Shown: piece after piece, positions 48,833 through 57,863 of the stretch | How positions within the stretch are numbered: position 1 is the stretch's first letter | Layout: every line of letters begins with the position of its first letter | DNA from: Frateuria_A sp035943815 | GTDB lineage: Bacteria; Pseudomonadota; Gammaproteobacteria; Xanthomonadales; Rhodanobacteraceae | Direction of reading: 5' to 3' | Length of the DNA stretch: 64,000 nt | NCBI RefSeq assembly: GCF_035943815.1 | Contig: NZ_DASZBU010000012.1 | Coordinates: 124,001-188,000 of the forward strand | The notes under the pieces: generated by a model | Told to the model about the DNA's origin: nothing | Database searches by the model: none | What the model saw: only the letters and a program-made list of their open reading frames with translations | Translations under genes and position numbers: made by a program

Positions 48833-50170
48833 ATGTCGCAGGCTTCCCCCAAGATCGGTTTCGTCAGCCTCGGCTGCCCCAAGGCGCTGGTCGATTCGGA
48901 GCGCATCCTCACCCAGCTCAGGGTGGAGGGCTACGAGATCGTGCCCAGCTACCAGGCGGCCGACGCGGTGGTGGTCAATACTTGCGGCTTCATCGATGCG
49001 GCGGTGCAGGAATCGCTCGACGCCATCGGCGAGGCGCTGCACGAGAACGGCAAGGTGATCGTGACCGGCTGCCTGGGCAAGCGCTCGGAACTGATCCGCG
49101 AGGCCTACCCGGAGGTGCTCTCGATCAGCGGCCCGCAGGACTACGCCAGCGTGATGAGCGCGGTGCACGAGGCGCTGCCGCCACAGCACAACCCGCTGCT
49201 GGACATCATTCCGGACACCGGCGTCAAGCTCACGCCCAAGCACTACGCCTACCTGAAGATTTCCGAGGGCTGCAATCACCGCTGCAGCTTCTGCATCATC
49301 CCCTCGATGCGCGGCGACCTGGTGTCGCGGCCGGTCGACCAGGTGCTGCTCGAGGCCGAGCGGCTGGTCAAGGGCGGCGTGAAGGAGTTGCTGGTGATCT
49401 CGCAGGACACCAGCGCCTATGGCGTGGATCTGAAGTACGCCGAGCGCGAGTGGCGGGGCAAGGCCTGGCGTACGCGCATGACCGAGCTGTGCCAGGGCCT
49501 GTCCGAGCTTGGCGTGTGGACGCGCCTGCACTACGTCTACCCTTATCCGCACGTCGACGAAGTAATGCCGCTGATGGCGGAAGGAAAAATCCTTCCCTAC
49601 CTGGACATCCCGTTCCAGCACGCCAGCCCGCGCATCCTCAAGCTGATGAAGCGGCCGGGCAACATCGACAGGACGCTCGAGCGCATCAGGAGCTGGCGCG
49701 CGGCGGTGCCGGAGCTGACCTTGCGCAGCACCTTCATCGTCGGCTTCCCCGGCGAGACGGACGCGGAGTTCGAGGAACTGCTCGACTTCCTGCGCGAGGC
49801 GCAGCTGGACCGCGTGGGCGCGTTCGCCTACTCGCCGGTCGAGGGCGCCAAGGCCAACGAGTTGCCCGGCGCGGTGCCCGAGGAGCTCAAGGAAGACCGG
49901 CTCGAGCGTTTCATGGAAGTGCAGGCGGAGATTTCCGCGGCCAGGCTGCAGCGCAAGATCGGCCGCACGCTCACCGTGCTGGTCGACGCGGCGGGCGAGG
50001 ATGGCGCCGTCGCGCGCTCCTCGGCCGATGCGCCGGAGATCGACGGCCTGGTGCACATCGCCGACGGGCAGGGCCTCAAGCCCGGCCAGTTCGTGCAGGT
50101 GACGGTCGAGGGCGCCGACGAGCACGACCTGCACGCGCGCCTGGCGCCGTCCCTGCTCAAGGTCGTCTAG
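48833..50170 (+). CDS. rimO: Ribosomal protein S12 methylthiotransferase RimO
   Basis: 445 residues with an UPF0004 N-terminal domain (KIGFVSLGCPKALVDSERIL), the radical-SAM motif CNHRCSFC (C147, C151, C154), and a C-terminal TRAM domain (about 375-440). It adds a methylthio group to Asp89 of ribosomal protein S12 using a second iron-sulfur cluster; N-terminal Cys residues VVNTCGFID and GCLGKR carry that cluster. Overall length and motifs are typical of RimO rather than MiaB. Confidence 0.95.
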   Translation: MSQASPKIGFVSLGCPKALVDSERILTQLRVEGYEIVPSYQAADAVVVNTCGFIDAAVQESLDAIGEALHENGKVIVTGCLGKRSELIREAYPEVLSISGPQDYASVMSAVHEALPPQHNPLLDIIPDTGVKLTPKHYAYLKISEGCNHRCSFCIIPSMRGDLVSRPVDQVLLEAERLVKGGVKELLVISQDTSAYGVDLKYAEREWRGKAWRTRMTELCQGLSELGVWTRLHYVYPYPHVDEVMPLMAEGKILPYLDIPFQHASPRILKLMKRPGNIDRTLERIRSWRAAVPELTLRSTFIVGFPGETDAEFEELLDFLREAQLDRVGAFAYSPVEGAKANELPGAVPEELKEDRLERFMEVQAEISAARLQRKIGRTLTVLVDAAGEDGAVARSSADAPEIDGLVHIADGQGLKPGQFVQVTVEGADEHDLHARLAPSLLKVV

Positions 50171-50176
50171 CCGTCC

Positions 50177-50974
50177 ATGCGCTACGTCGCGCCGGCGCGC
50201 GGAGCGGTCGATCCGGCCGTGTTCGGGCGGCCGCCGCTGGTCGGGTGGAGCGAGTACGCGGACCTGGTGCAGGGGCCGGACTGGCCTGCGCTGGACGCAC
50301 TCAACGCGCGTTGGCCGGCGTCCGCGCGCGAGCGGTTCGTCGCACAGACGCCTGCGCTGCTGGCCGATGGCCTGCATTACGAGCAGCGCATCGCCGGGAG
50401 CGGGGCCATCGCCACCCGCGAGGGCAACTGGCACGACCTGTTCAACGCGCTGGTGTGGCTGCGCCATGCGCCGCTCAAGCGAGCACTCAACGCCCAGCAG
50501 GTGGCCGGGATCGGCCAGGCCGGGCCGAAGCAGCGCACGCGCCCGCAGTGCGCGCTCACGCATTTCGACGAGGCGGGCGTGATCCTGGTGCTGCGCGATC
50601 CGGCCCTGCTCGCGCTGTGGGATGCCCACGACTGGTTCGGCCTGTTCTGGCGCCACCGGGAGGCGTGGCTGGATGGTTCGCTGGAACTGGTGGTGTTCGG
50701 GCATGCGCTGCTCGAACACGCGCTTGAGCCCGGGCGGCTGCTGGTGGGCAAGGCGGTCGCGGTGATGGGCCAGGCGCATGCGGCCTGTGAGCGGGTGGCG
50801 CGGACGATCGCGCAAGGGCGGCTGCTGCGCGACCCGCAGGAGCTGCGACCGTTGCCGCTATCGGGTATCCCCGGATGGCATGAAGCCAACGCGTGCGAGG
50901 CCTTTCACCGGGAGGCCGCTTGTTACCAACTGCTGCGTGCGGGACGGGCGTATCCGGAGCCGCTAAGGGCGTAG
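50177..50974 (+). CDS. DUF3025 family protein
   Basis: 265 residues of the DUF3025 pattern: YEQRIAGSGAIATREGNWHDLFNALVWL (typical NWHDxFNAxxW), KRALNAQQ, RTRPQCALTHFDEAGVIL, WFGLFWRHREAWLDGSLELVVFGHALLEHAL. The family is conserved in proteobacteria with unknown function, usually beside rimO-like genes in this group. The start lies 6 bp after the rimO stop, so it may be co-transcribed. Confidence 0.88.
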   Translation: MRYVAPARGAVDPAVFGRPPLVGWSEYADLVQGPDWPALDALNARWPASARERFVAQTPALLADGLHYEQRIAGSGAIATREGNWHDLFNALVWLRHAPLKRALNAQQVAGIGQAGPKQRTRPQCALTHFDEAGVILVLRDPALLALWDAHDWFGLFWRHREAWLDGSLELVVFGHALLEHALEPGRLLVGKAVAVMGQAHAACERVARTIAQGRLLRDPQELRPLPLSGIPGWHEANACEAFHREAACYQLLRAGRAYPEPLRA

Positions 50975-51091
50975 CCAGGTGTTCCGCTCCTGGCGGGCGG
51001 GTGGAGAGGGCCGGGACGCAGGCCCCCAACCCACGGGCCCTTGACGCCCCGGCCGGCACAGTGGCCCCTCCCACGGCGCGGAGTCCCCCGC

Positions 51092-51496
51092 GTGATCCCG
51101 CATTTCAGCGACCACGCCGCCAACGAGCGTACCTACCTGGCCTGGGTGCGCACGGCGATCGCGGTCATGGCGTTCGGTTTCCTGATCGAGCGTTTCGACC
51201 TGTTCCTGGCCTACGCCTCGACCAGCGCCTCGCACGCGGCGCGCAAGCTGCACCTGCACCTGCGCACCACCGAATGGATCGGACTGCTGCTGATCGTGTT
51301 CGGCGCGCTGATCATCCTGCTCGCATCGGCGCGCTTCCTGCGCAACCGCCGCGACATCGCGCTGGCGCGCACCGAGGCCTACGCCGGCCCGGTGGGCGAG
51401 AAACTGCTGGCGGCCATCCTGGTGCTGCTGGGCCTGTTCCTGGTGGTGTACGTGGGGCAGGAACTGGCGGCGCTCGGCGCTCAACCCGACGCGTAG
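51092..51496 (+). CDS. DUF202 (YidH-type) membrane protein
   Basis: Start chosen at GTG 51092; the frame is open upstream but not protein-like. 134 residues with three hydrophobic segments and the DUF202 opening HAANERTYLAWVRTAIAVMAFGF, then LLLIVFGALIILLASA and LAAILVLLGLFLVVYVGQELA. Function unknown, membrane protein of the YidH family. Its last 16 bp overlap the convergent greB gene. Confidence 0.85.
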   Translation: MIPHFSDHAANERTYLAWVRTAIAVMAFGFLIERFDLFLAYASTSASHAARKLHLHLRTTEWIGLLLIVFGALIILLASARFLRNRRDIALARTEAYAGPVGEKLLAAILVLLGLFLVVYVGQELAALGAQPDA

Positions 51497-51987
51497 TCCA
51501 CCGCCAGGAGGGCGAAGCGCACCCGCCCGACCGGCAGCTCGGCTTCGAACTCGTCGTCGACGCGCTTCCTGAGCAGCGCACGGGCCAACGGGGAATCGAT
51601 GCTGATCCAGCCGCGCCGCGCATCGGTCTCGTCCGGGCCGACGATGCGGTAGCGCACCACCTCGCCGGTGGCCGTATCTTCCAGCTCCACCTGTGCGCCG
51701 AAGAACACCGCCTCGCGGTCCGCCGGCACGCCCTCGGCCACCTTGAGCATGGGGATGCGCTTGCTGAGGTAGCGCACGCGCCGGTCGATCTCGCCGAGCT
51801 GCTTCTTGCGGTAGGTGTACTCGGCGTTCTCCGAGCGGTCGCCCTCGGCCGCGGCGGTCGCGAGCGCCTTGACCACTTCCGGGCGCAAGGTGTGCCACAG
51901 GTGGTCCAGCTCCGCCTTCAGTTTCTCGAAACCCTCGCGGGTGACGATCGCGGTGGAGGAGGGGGCCGGGGGCCGCCAGCGGCTCAT
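51481..51987 (-). CDS. greB: Transcript cleavage factor GreB
   Basis: 168 residues from ATG 51987. N-terminal coiled coil with GDRSENAEYTYRKKQLGEIDRRVRYLSKR, including the acidic tip residues that enter the RNA polymerase secondary channel, and a C-terminal FKBP-like domain (YRIVGPDETDARRGWISIDSPLARALLRK). The YRKKQL helix and RVRYLSKR favour GreB over GreA. It stimulates cleavage of backtracked transcripts. It overlaps the upstream membrane-protein gene by 4 bp (ATGA) and the DUF202 gene convergently by 16 bp. Confidence 0.93.
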   Translation of the reverse strand: MSRWRPPAPSSTAIVTREGFEKLKAELDHLWHTLRPEVVKALATAAAEGDRSENAEYTYRKKQLGEIDRRVRYLSKRIPMLKVAEGVPADREAVFFGAQVELEDTATGEVVRYRIVGPDETDARRGWISIDSPLARALLRKRVDDEFEAELPVGRVRFALLAVDYASG

Positions 51988-53243
51988 GCCGCGCCCGCCG
52001 GTTGCCGCAGCTGCGCGGCCAGGGCATCGAAGTCGTTGCGCAAGGGATGGTCGGCGGGAGGCGTGCCCAGCCGGCCGAGCAGCACCAGCGCCTCGGCTGA
52101 TTGGCCGAGCGGCCCGCCGAGCAGGCGTGCGCCGAGCAGTGCGCATTGGGGCGCCCGCGCATCCCGCGGCCAGGCTTTGACGAAGCCGCGGCAGAGCCGT
52201 GCGGCCATGCGGTTCATGCCCTGCCGCGCGGCAAGTTCCGCCAGCGTGGCGGCGTTGCCCCGATCATCCGGCAGGAAAGCCGGGTCCAGTTCGCTGCATT
52301 CCTGCACCAGGCGCAGCGCTTTGGCGGCCTCGTTGCCCGCGACGAGCGCGGCGATCCAGATCTGGCCGTGCACCAGCAGGCCGTCGCGCAGGCCTTGCCG
52401 GCGCAGCAGAGCGCGATAGGTTTCATGCAGCAGCGGCGGCGCGGCGCGGTCCTGCAGGCGCCCGGCGAGCAGGCGGAGTGCGGCCTGCGGATCCTCGGCC
52501 GCCAGCTCGCTGGCCTGGGCGGCGAGGCGGCCGTCGGCGTCCTGCCCGGCGGCGTTGATCAGCGCTTCGGCCTGGGCCTCGATGCCAAAGTGTTCGCGGC
52601 GCTGCTGCAGCATGCCGCCCATCAGGTGGAAGGCGAGGATGACCAGGTAGGTGTAGGCAAAGGCGAACAGCGGCACCGCCAGCAACCGCGGCAGCGCGGC
52701 GGTGGCGACCGAGGCCAGCATCACCAGCGCGCCCAGCAGCAGGTTGATCGCCACCGGCACCAGGTAGGCGCCACCGAAGCCGGCCATGACGCGGGCCAGA
52801 TGCACAGGGTTGAGCGCCAGCGCGAGGTTGGCGTCGAACGCCAGCGTCATGTCCACTGCCGGCAGGATCAGCGCGAACACCACGATCACCGGCCACAGCA
52901 GGGCAGGGAAGAACACGATGCCGAGCACGCCGCAGGCGATCGCGAGCAGGTGGATGGCGGTCAGCGCCCAGCCGGCCGCGTCGTTGCCGTCGACGCCCAC
53001 GTCCGGCGGGTCGGCGTAGCCATGCGCGGTGTGCCGCATGCAGTCGGCGGCGTAGCGCCAGGTAGCCGTCCACACCAGCGCGCCGCCGAGCAGGCCGATG
53101 AACGCCGGCAGCAGCGCGACGTAGTGGGCGAGCGCAAGCGCCGTGCAGGTGGCCAGCGCACCGCCGCGCACCGGATAGCCGAAGCTCCCGCGCAGGCGCT
53201 CTCGAAAGGGCGTGTCGGCATCGACGATAGCTACGTGCGGCAT
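51984..53243 (-). CDS. Membrane protein with C-terminal helical-repeat region
   Basis: 419 residues. About six transmembrane segments (roughly residues 30-215, e.g. LLPAFIGLLGGALVWTATW, LLAIACGVLGIVFFPALLW, VAINLLLGALVMLASVA) are followed by a soluble C-terminal half with helical-hairpin, TPR-like character (DPQAALRLLAGRL, ETYRALLRRQGLRDGL, AKALRLVQECSELDP, AATLAELAARQGM). The first part looks like DUF4013-type membrane proteins. It is co-transcribed with greB. Function unknown. Confidence 0.65.
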   Translation of the reverse strand: MPHVAIVDADTPFRERLRGSFGYPVRGGALATCTALALAHYVALLPAFIGLLGGALVWTATWRYAADCMRHTAHGYADPPDVGVDGNDAAGWALTAIHLLAIACGVLGIVFFPALLWPVIVVFALILPAVDMTLAFDANLALALNPVHLARVMAGFGGAYLVPVAINLLLGALVMLASVATAALPRLLAVPLFAFAYTYLVILAFHLMGGMLQQRREHFGIEAQAEALINAAGQDADGRLAAQASELAAEDPQAALRLLAGRLQDRAAPPLLHETYRALLRRQGLRDGLLVHGQIWIAALVAGNEAAKALRLVQECSELDPAFLPDDRGNAATLAELAARQGMNRMAARLCRGFVKAWPRDARAPQCALLGARLLGGPLGQSAEALVLLGRLGTPPADHPLRNDFDALAAQLRQPAGAA

Positions 53244-53246
53244 GGG

Positions 53247-53621
53247 TCAGCGACGTCCGCCAAAAACGCCGCAGAGCACGCTGCGCAGGATCTGCCTGCC
53301 GATCTGTGGCCGCGCTCGCCGTACAGGCCCAGGATCGTCGGGTTGGCCTGCGGCGGTCAGTCGGCGAGACGGAGTTTTGACAGCCGCGCCTTGGGCTTGT
53401 CGCCGGGCTCGCTTGCCTGGCATAGCCAGGCACGCCAGATCGCCCTTCACGTCGGTCACCACGCAGGGCGCGCCCAGCCGCGACAAGCCCTCGGCCAGCA
53501 GCATCGGCGACACCGATTTGAAGGTGCCAGTGGCGCCGGCGACCTTGCCGTGACGGTTGCCGTAGCGCGGTTCCAGGCAGGTCTCGGTGCTGTCGTTGTG
53601 GCCGATCAGGATGTCGGACAT
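53247..53621 (-). pseudogene. Internally deleted HerA-like (DUF853/YjgR) ATPase pseudogene
   Basis: 124 codons. The N-terminus MSDILIGHNDSTETCLEPRY, then GNRHGKVAGATGTFKSVSPM, is that of DUF853 HerA-type ATPases, including a Walker A region written GATGTFKS instead of GATGTGKT, so the essential Gly/Lys-Thr arrangement is damaged. After VTDVKGDLACLAMPGK it jumps to RPQIGRQILRSVLCGVFGGRR, the typical C-terminus of the family. Roughly 350-400 residues of the ATPase core are missing. It is best read as a decayed gene, with both ends kept. Confidence 0.8.
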
Positions 53622-53761
53622 CTAAGCGCCCCGTGCTGGGAAGGGCCGATTGTAGCCGGGCCGATGCGCATCGCAGCTCCGCGCTTTCGCACAGGCTCTC
53701 GGCTTTGGCATCGCGTCTGCATGCGCTATGGTGAATGTATTCCAACCGTCAAGTTTTCGTC

Positions 53762-55246
53762 ATGCCGTTGTCCAACCTTGCTCGTCGTTTTCGCCTGGCG
53801 CCGCTGGCTGCCGGGCTGGTTCTCCTGGCAGCCTGCGCCACGGGCGGAGGCAACCGCGCGCCCGCCGCGGTCAACACGCTCTACGCGCAGCTCGATGCGT
53901 CCAGCAAGGGCTACGAGACCGCCTTGCAACAGGCGCGCGAGGGCAACGGGCAGGCTTCGGAGAAAAGCCTCAAGGATGCGCTGGACGGCCTCAAGCAGGC
54001 TGCCGCGCGGTGCGGCAACACGCCCGGCTGCGATCCGCAGCGCTTCTTCTCGGTGTTCGACCACCTTTTGCGCATGAAGGACGGCAGCTTCTTCGCCGGC
54101 GCTGACCTGGACGCCCTGGGTGAAGAGGGCTCCGAGGATGCGGCCGGCGCAGCGCCGGGGGGGGCCGCCGCCCTGCCGCAGGCCCAGCGCAGCGTGACCT
54201 TGTTGCGTGGGCAGAAGCTCTCCGAACTGATTGCGATGAACGGCCCGGTCAAGGCGGCGCTGGAGATGTGGTTGACGCAGTGGCGCTCCAACCTGGTCGA
54301 CACCTGGATCAACTACCAGTACATGCGCTACGAAATGTGGCCGCAGTACCAGAAGGCCGACCTGCCCGAGGCCTTGCTGTTCGGCATCATGGCCAAGGAG
54401 TCCGGCGGCAAGGTGCACGCGGTGTCGCGTTCCGGCGCGGCCGGGCCGCTGCAGTTCATGTACTCCACGGGCCTGCGTTTCGGCCTGAGCAGCGACAGCG
54501 GCTTCGACACCCGCTTCGATCCGGCGCAATCGGCGCGCGCCAATGCGGCCTACATGGACGAGCAGCTGCGGGTGTTCAACAACAACCTGGAGCTGGCGCT
54601 GGCCGCCTACAACGGCGGCGAGGGTCGCATGCGGCGGATGATCGGCGGCGACACCGGCGTGAGCTTCTACGACCCGAAGATCTACGACCAGCTCTCGGAA
54701 GAGACCCGCGGCTATGTCCCGGCGGTGCTCGCGGCGGCATGGCTGTTCCTGCATCCGGACAGCTACAACCTGCATTTCCCCAAGATCGACGGCGCGCCGG
54801 GGCACATCACGCTCAAGCGGCCGGCCTCGCTGTCCGAACTGACGATCTGCCTGGGCTCGGCGCAGGGCATGGACGATGGCTGGTTCCGCACCCTTCGCAA
54901 CTTGAACCCCCGGTTGGACCCGCAAGTGGCCCAGCCGGCCGGCAGCGACCTGCAGGTGCCCAAGCAGCTGGAAGCCGCGTATGCCTCGCGCTGCGTCGAT
55001 GGCCCGTGGCCGATCCTGGCCAGCGACCTGCATTCGGCCGTGGTGCCGCAAGTGGCCAAGTCCGATCCGCCGCCCAGCCGTACCGCCAGCCGGCATACGC
55101 GCTATGTCGTGCGCCACGGCGACACGCTGGCCGGCATCGTGCGCAAGCTCGGTTGCTCGGACGTGGGCGAGGTGTCGGACATGAACGACCTCAAGCACCA
55201 CCGCATCAAGGCGGGGCAGGTGCTGCAGCTGCCGTCCTGCCGCTGA
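53762..55246 (+). CDS. MltD-like lytic murein transglycosylase with LysM domain
   Basis: Start chosen at ATG 53762 (a clean lipoprotein signal with lipobox LLAAC follows); an in-frame ATG at 53735 would precede it. 494 residues: an N-terminal region with a coiled character, an SLT domain (LLFGIMAKESGGKVHAVSRSGAAGPLQFMYSTGLRFGL with the catalytic Glu in KESGG, then ALAAYNGGEGRM), and a C-terminal LysM-type peptidoglycan-binding repeat (RYVVRHGDTLAGIVRKLGCSDVGEVSDMNDL). It cuts glycan strands with anhydro ends at the outer membrane. Confidence 0.88.
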   Translation: MPLSNLARRFRLAPLAAGLVLLAACATGGGNRAPAAVNTLYAQLDASSKGYETALQQAREGNGQASEKSLKDALDGLKQAAARCGNTPGCDPQRFFSVFDHLLRMKDGSFFAGADLDALGEEGSEDAAGAAPGGAAALPQAQRSVTLLRGQKLSELIAMNGPVKAALEMWLTQWRSNLVDTWINYQYMRYEMWPQYQKADLPEALLFGIMAKESGGKVHAVSRSGAAGPLQFMYSTGLRFGLSSDSGFDTRFDPAQSARANAAYMDEQLRVFNNNLELALAAYNGGEGRMRRMIGGDTGVSFYDPKIYDQLSEETRGYVPAVLAAAWLFLHPDSYNLHFPKIDGAPGHITLKRPASLSELTICLGSAQGMDDGWFRTLRNLNPRLDPQVAQPAGSDLQVPKQLEAAYASRCVDGPWPILASDLHSAVVPQVAKSDPPPSRTASRHTRYVVRHGDTLAGIVRKLGCSDVGEVSDMNDLKHHRIKAGQVLQLPSCR

Positions 55247-55370
55247 CCGGCAGGGCACCTATCGCATGCTCAGGCCGCGGCGCTGGGCTGCATCCAGCGG
55301 TCGACAGGGTCCTTGCGTTCGCGCGTGGCGCGATGGCCCTGCAGATCCTTCAGCTCGTGCACCACGCGCG

Positions 55371-56222
55371 TCAGTCGTTCGGCAGCGGGCGCCGGCCCAG
55401 GCGCTGGCCGAGCTTCACCGTCTGCTGGGACTGCAGCGCATCGAGCTCGATCATGCCCGGTGGCAGCAGCAGGATCACCGTCGAGCCCATGTTGAAGCGC
55501 GCCATCTCGGCGAAGCGAGCCAGGGTGATGCCCTGGCCGGCAAAGGACTTGCGCCGGATGTTCGAGGCATACGGCGGTATCACCAAGCCGTCCCATACGG
55601 TGGCGACCGAGGACACCAGTACCGCGCCGACCATCACCGCCACGAACGGCCCATGCGGGCTGTCGAAATGGCACACCAGCCGCTCGTTGCGGGCGAACAG
55701 GCGCGGTATGGCTTCCACGGCAAAAGGCGCCACGCTGAAGATGCGCCCGGGCACGTGCACCGTCTCGCGCAGCGTGCCGCCCAGCGGCATGTGCACGCGG
55801 TGGTAGTCGCGCGGGGACAGGTAGATCGTGACGAAGTCGCCGTTGCGATAGGGCGCGGCGGCGGCCTCCTCGCCCAGCAGCTCGGCGGCGGTGTAATCCT
55901 GCCCCTTGGCCTGGAAGATGCGCCCCTCGACGATGCGCCCGGCTTGGCTGATGCGGCCGTCCGCCGGCGAAACCAGCGCCGTCGGATCGGCATCCTCGCG
56001 GCGCGCGTTCGGCTTGAGCTTGCGGGTGAAGAAAGCATTGAAGTGCTGGTAGGCGAACGGATCGCTCTGCGCCGCCTCTGCCATGTCGACCTTGTACCGG
56101 CGCACGATCTGGCCGATCAGGAAATTCTTCCACGGCCCCCAGGTCCAGCGCGTGGCCCAGTAGACCATGCGCGAGAGTGCGCGATGGGGGAGGATGTATT
56201 GCAGCAGGACGGCGAAAGTCAT
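55371..56222 (-). CDS. psd: Phosphatidylserine decarboxylase
   Basis: Start chosen at ATG 56222 (MTFAVLLQYILP); 283 residues. Psd signatures: SPADGRISQAGRI, YLSPRDYHRVHMPLGGTL with the catalytic Asp/His, VHMPLGG, ALVLVSSVATVWDG-like region, and the autocatalytic cleavage site NMGSTVILLLP (G-S, with Ser becoming the pyruvoyl group; MGST rather than LGST). It makes phosphatidylethanolamine at the inner membrane. Convergent with the transglycosylase gene. Confidence 0.95.
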   Translation of the reverse strand: MTFAVLLQYILPHRALSRMVYWATRWTWGPWKNFLIGQIVRRYKVDMAEAAQSDPFAYQHFNAFFTRKLKPNARREDADPTALVSPADGRISQAGRIVEGRIFQAKGQDYTAAELLGEEAAAAPYRNGDFVTIYLSPRDYHRVHMPLGGTLRETVHVPGRIFSVAPFAVEAIPRLFARNERLVCHFDSPHGPFVAVMVGAVLVSSVATVWDGLVIPPYASNIRRKSFAGQGITLARFAEMARFNMGSTVILLLPPGMIELDALQSQQTVKLGQRLGRRPLPND

Positions 56223-56320
56223 CCGGCCAGTATAGGCGATGCCGTACACGGGGGCCCCGCTCTGCGGAGGAAATGTAGGGAAGCCCTATACTTGCCGACC
56301 CTCCAAGCTGGCCGCCCGCC

Positions 56321-57241
56321 GTGACCGCCGAACTGTCCTCCATCATCGACTTCATCCGCTACGGCGCGAGCCGGTTCTCCGCGGCCGGGCTCACTTTCGG
56401 GCACAGCCACGACAACCCGATCGACGAGGCCACGCACCTGGTGTTGGCGAGCCTCCACCTGCCGCCGGACATCCCGCCGGCCTACGGCGCCGGCCGGCTC
56501 ACCGCCGAAGAGAAGGCGCGCGTGCTCGAGCTGATCGAGCGGCGCGTGAACCAGCGGCTGCCGGTGGCCTACCTGGTCGGCGAGACCTGGTTCGCCGGCA
56601 TGAAGTTCAGGAGCGACCGCCGCGCGCTGGTGCCGCGCTCGCCGATCGCCGAGCTGGTCGAGTCGGGCTTCGCGCCCTGGCTGGACGGCCGCCACGTCGA
56701 GCGCGCGCTCGACCTTTGTACCGGCTCCGGCTGCATCGGCATCGCCATGGCCGAGTACCACCCGCATTGGCAGGTGGACATCGTGGACATCAGCGATGAG
56801 GCGCTGTCCCTGGCGCGCGAGAACATCGCCTTCCACCACCTGGATGGGCGTGTCGAGGCCGTCCGCTCTGACCTTTTCGGCGCACTGGCCGGCCGCCGCT
56901 ACGACCTGATCGTCTCCAACCCGCCCTACGTCACCGAGGACGAATACGCTGCGCTGCCCGGCGAGTACAGCCACGAGCCCAAGCTGGGTCTGACCTCCGG
57001 TGCGGACGGCCTGGACATCTGCCTGCGCATCCTGGACCAGGCGGCCGATCACCTGAGCGAGGACGGGTTGCTGATCGTCGAGGTGGGCGAGAGCGAGCAC
57101 GCGCTTGCCGCGTTGTTGCCGCAGGTGCCGTTCGTGTGGATCGAGTTCAAGGTCGGGCCGATGGGCGTATTCGCGCTGGAGCGGCGCGAGCTGGTCGAGC
57201 ACGCCGCGGCGATCCGCGCGGCGGCCGCGGCGCGCCGCTGA
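56321..57241 (+). CDS. prmB: Peptide-chain release / ribosomal protein L3 N5-glutamine methyltransferase
   Basis: 306 residues from GTG 56321. Class I methyltransferase with LDLCTGSGCIGIAMAEYHP (SAM loop), NPPY at 200-203, and an N-terminal helical domain with the pattern of PrmB (SSIIDFIRYGASRFSAAGLTFGHS). It methylates a Gln of ribosomal protein L3. PrmB was preferred to PrmC because of the length and N-terminus. It is the first gene in a rightward group leading to aroC. Confidence 0.9.
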   Translation: MTAELSSIIDFIRYGASRFSAAGLTFGHSHDNPIDEATHLVLASLHLPPDIPPAYGAGRLTAEEKARVLELIERRVNQRLPVAYLVGETWFAGMKFRSDRRALVPRSPIAELVESGFAPWLDGRHVERALDLCTGSGCIGIAMAEYHPHWQVDIVDISDEALSLARENIAFHHLDGRVEAVRSDLFGALAGRRYDLIVSNPPYVTEDEYAALPGEYSHEPKLGLTSGADGLDICLRILDQAADHLSEDGLLIVEVGESEHALAALLPQVPFVWIEFKVGPMGVFALERRELVEHAAAIRAAAAARR

Positions 57242-57260
57242 ACGGCAGTTGGGCCTGATC

Positions 57261-57798
57261 GTGGAGCTCATCTCTCCGCGCCTGCGGATCGATCGTCTGC
57301 GCTACCCCAGGACGCACAGGCGCCGTACGCCTACCGCAGCGATCCGGCCGTCGCGCGCTTCCAGGGGTGGCGGCCGGCGGATGCCGGCGCGGCGCGTGCC
57401 TTCATCCATGAGCAGCCGGGCGAGCCGGCGGCCGGCTGGTTCCAGCGTGCCATCCGCCTGCGCGAAGAGGGCACGCTGGTCGGTGATCTCGGCATCTGCC
57501 TGCCGGCCGAACCGGACGGCTCGGTGGAGTTCGGCATCAGCTCGCACCCGCGCACCAGGGCAGGGGATATGCGCGCGAGGCCCTGCAGGCGCTCTTCGGG
57601 CACGGCTTCGGCACGCTGGGCTGGCGCCGGGTGCATGCTTCGGTCGATCCGCGCAACCTGGCCTGCGTGGCCTTGCTGCGAGCGCTCCGCATGCGCCAGG
57701 AGGCGCACCTGCGGGAAAGCCTTTGGCTGCACGGCGAGTGGGTTGACGATGCGGTGTTCGCCATCCTGGCGCGGGAATGGCCGGCCGCGGGTCTGTAG
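57261..57798 (+). pseudogene. GNAT acetyltransferase gene with two frameshifts
   Basis: Three frames give one GNAT protein: VELISPRLRIDRLR (from GTG 57261), then after a shift near 57300 DAQAPYAYRSDPAVARFQGW through EEGTLVGDLGICLPAEPDGS and VEFGISSHP, and after a second shift near 57550 HQGRGYAREALQALFGHGFG, LGWRRVHASVDPRNLACVAL, ending at TAG 57798. Frames move 0, 2, 1, consistent with one missing base at each point. It has the acetyl-CoA loop QGRGYA, so the intact version would be an N-acetyltransferase of the RimJ/RimL type. Two missing bases suggest either decay or assembly errors. Confidence 0.75.
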
Positions 57799-57863
57799 GG
57801 CGCTTCCACGCAGGGCGGAGCGAGCGGCTATGCTTCGACCGATCTGAAACCGGCCCGCGGCGC

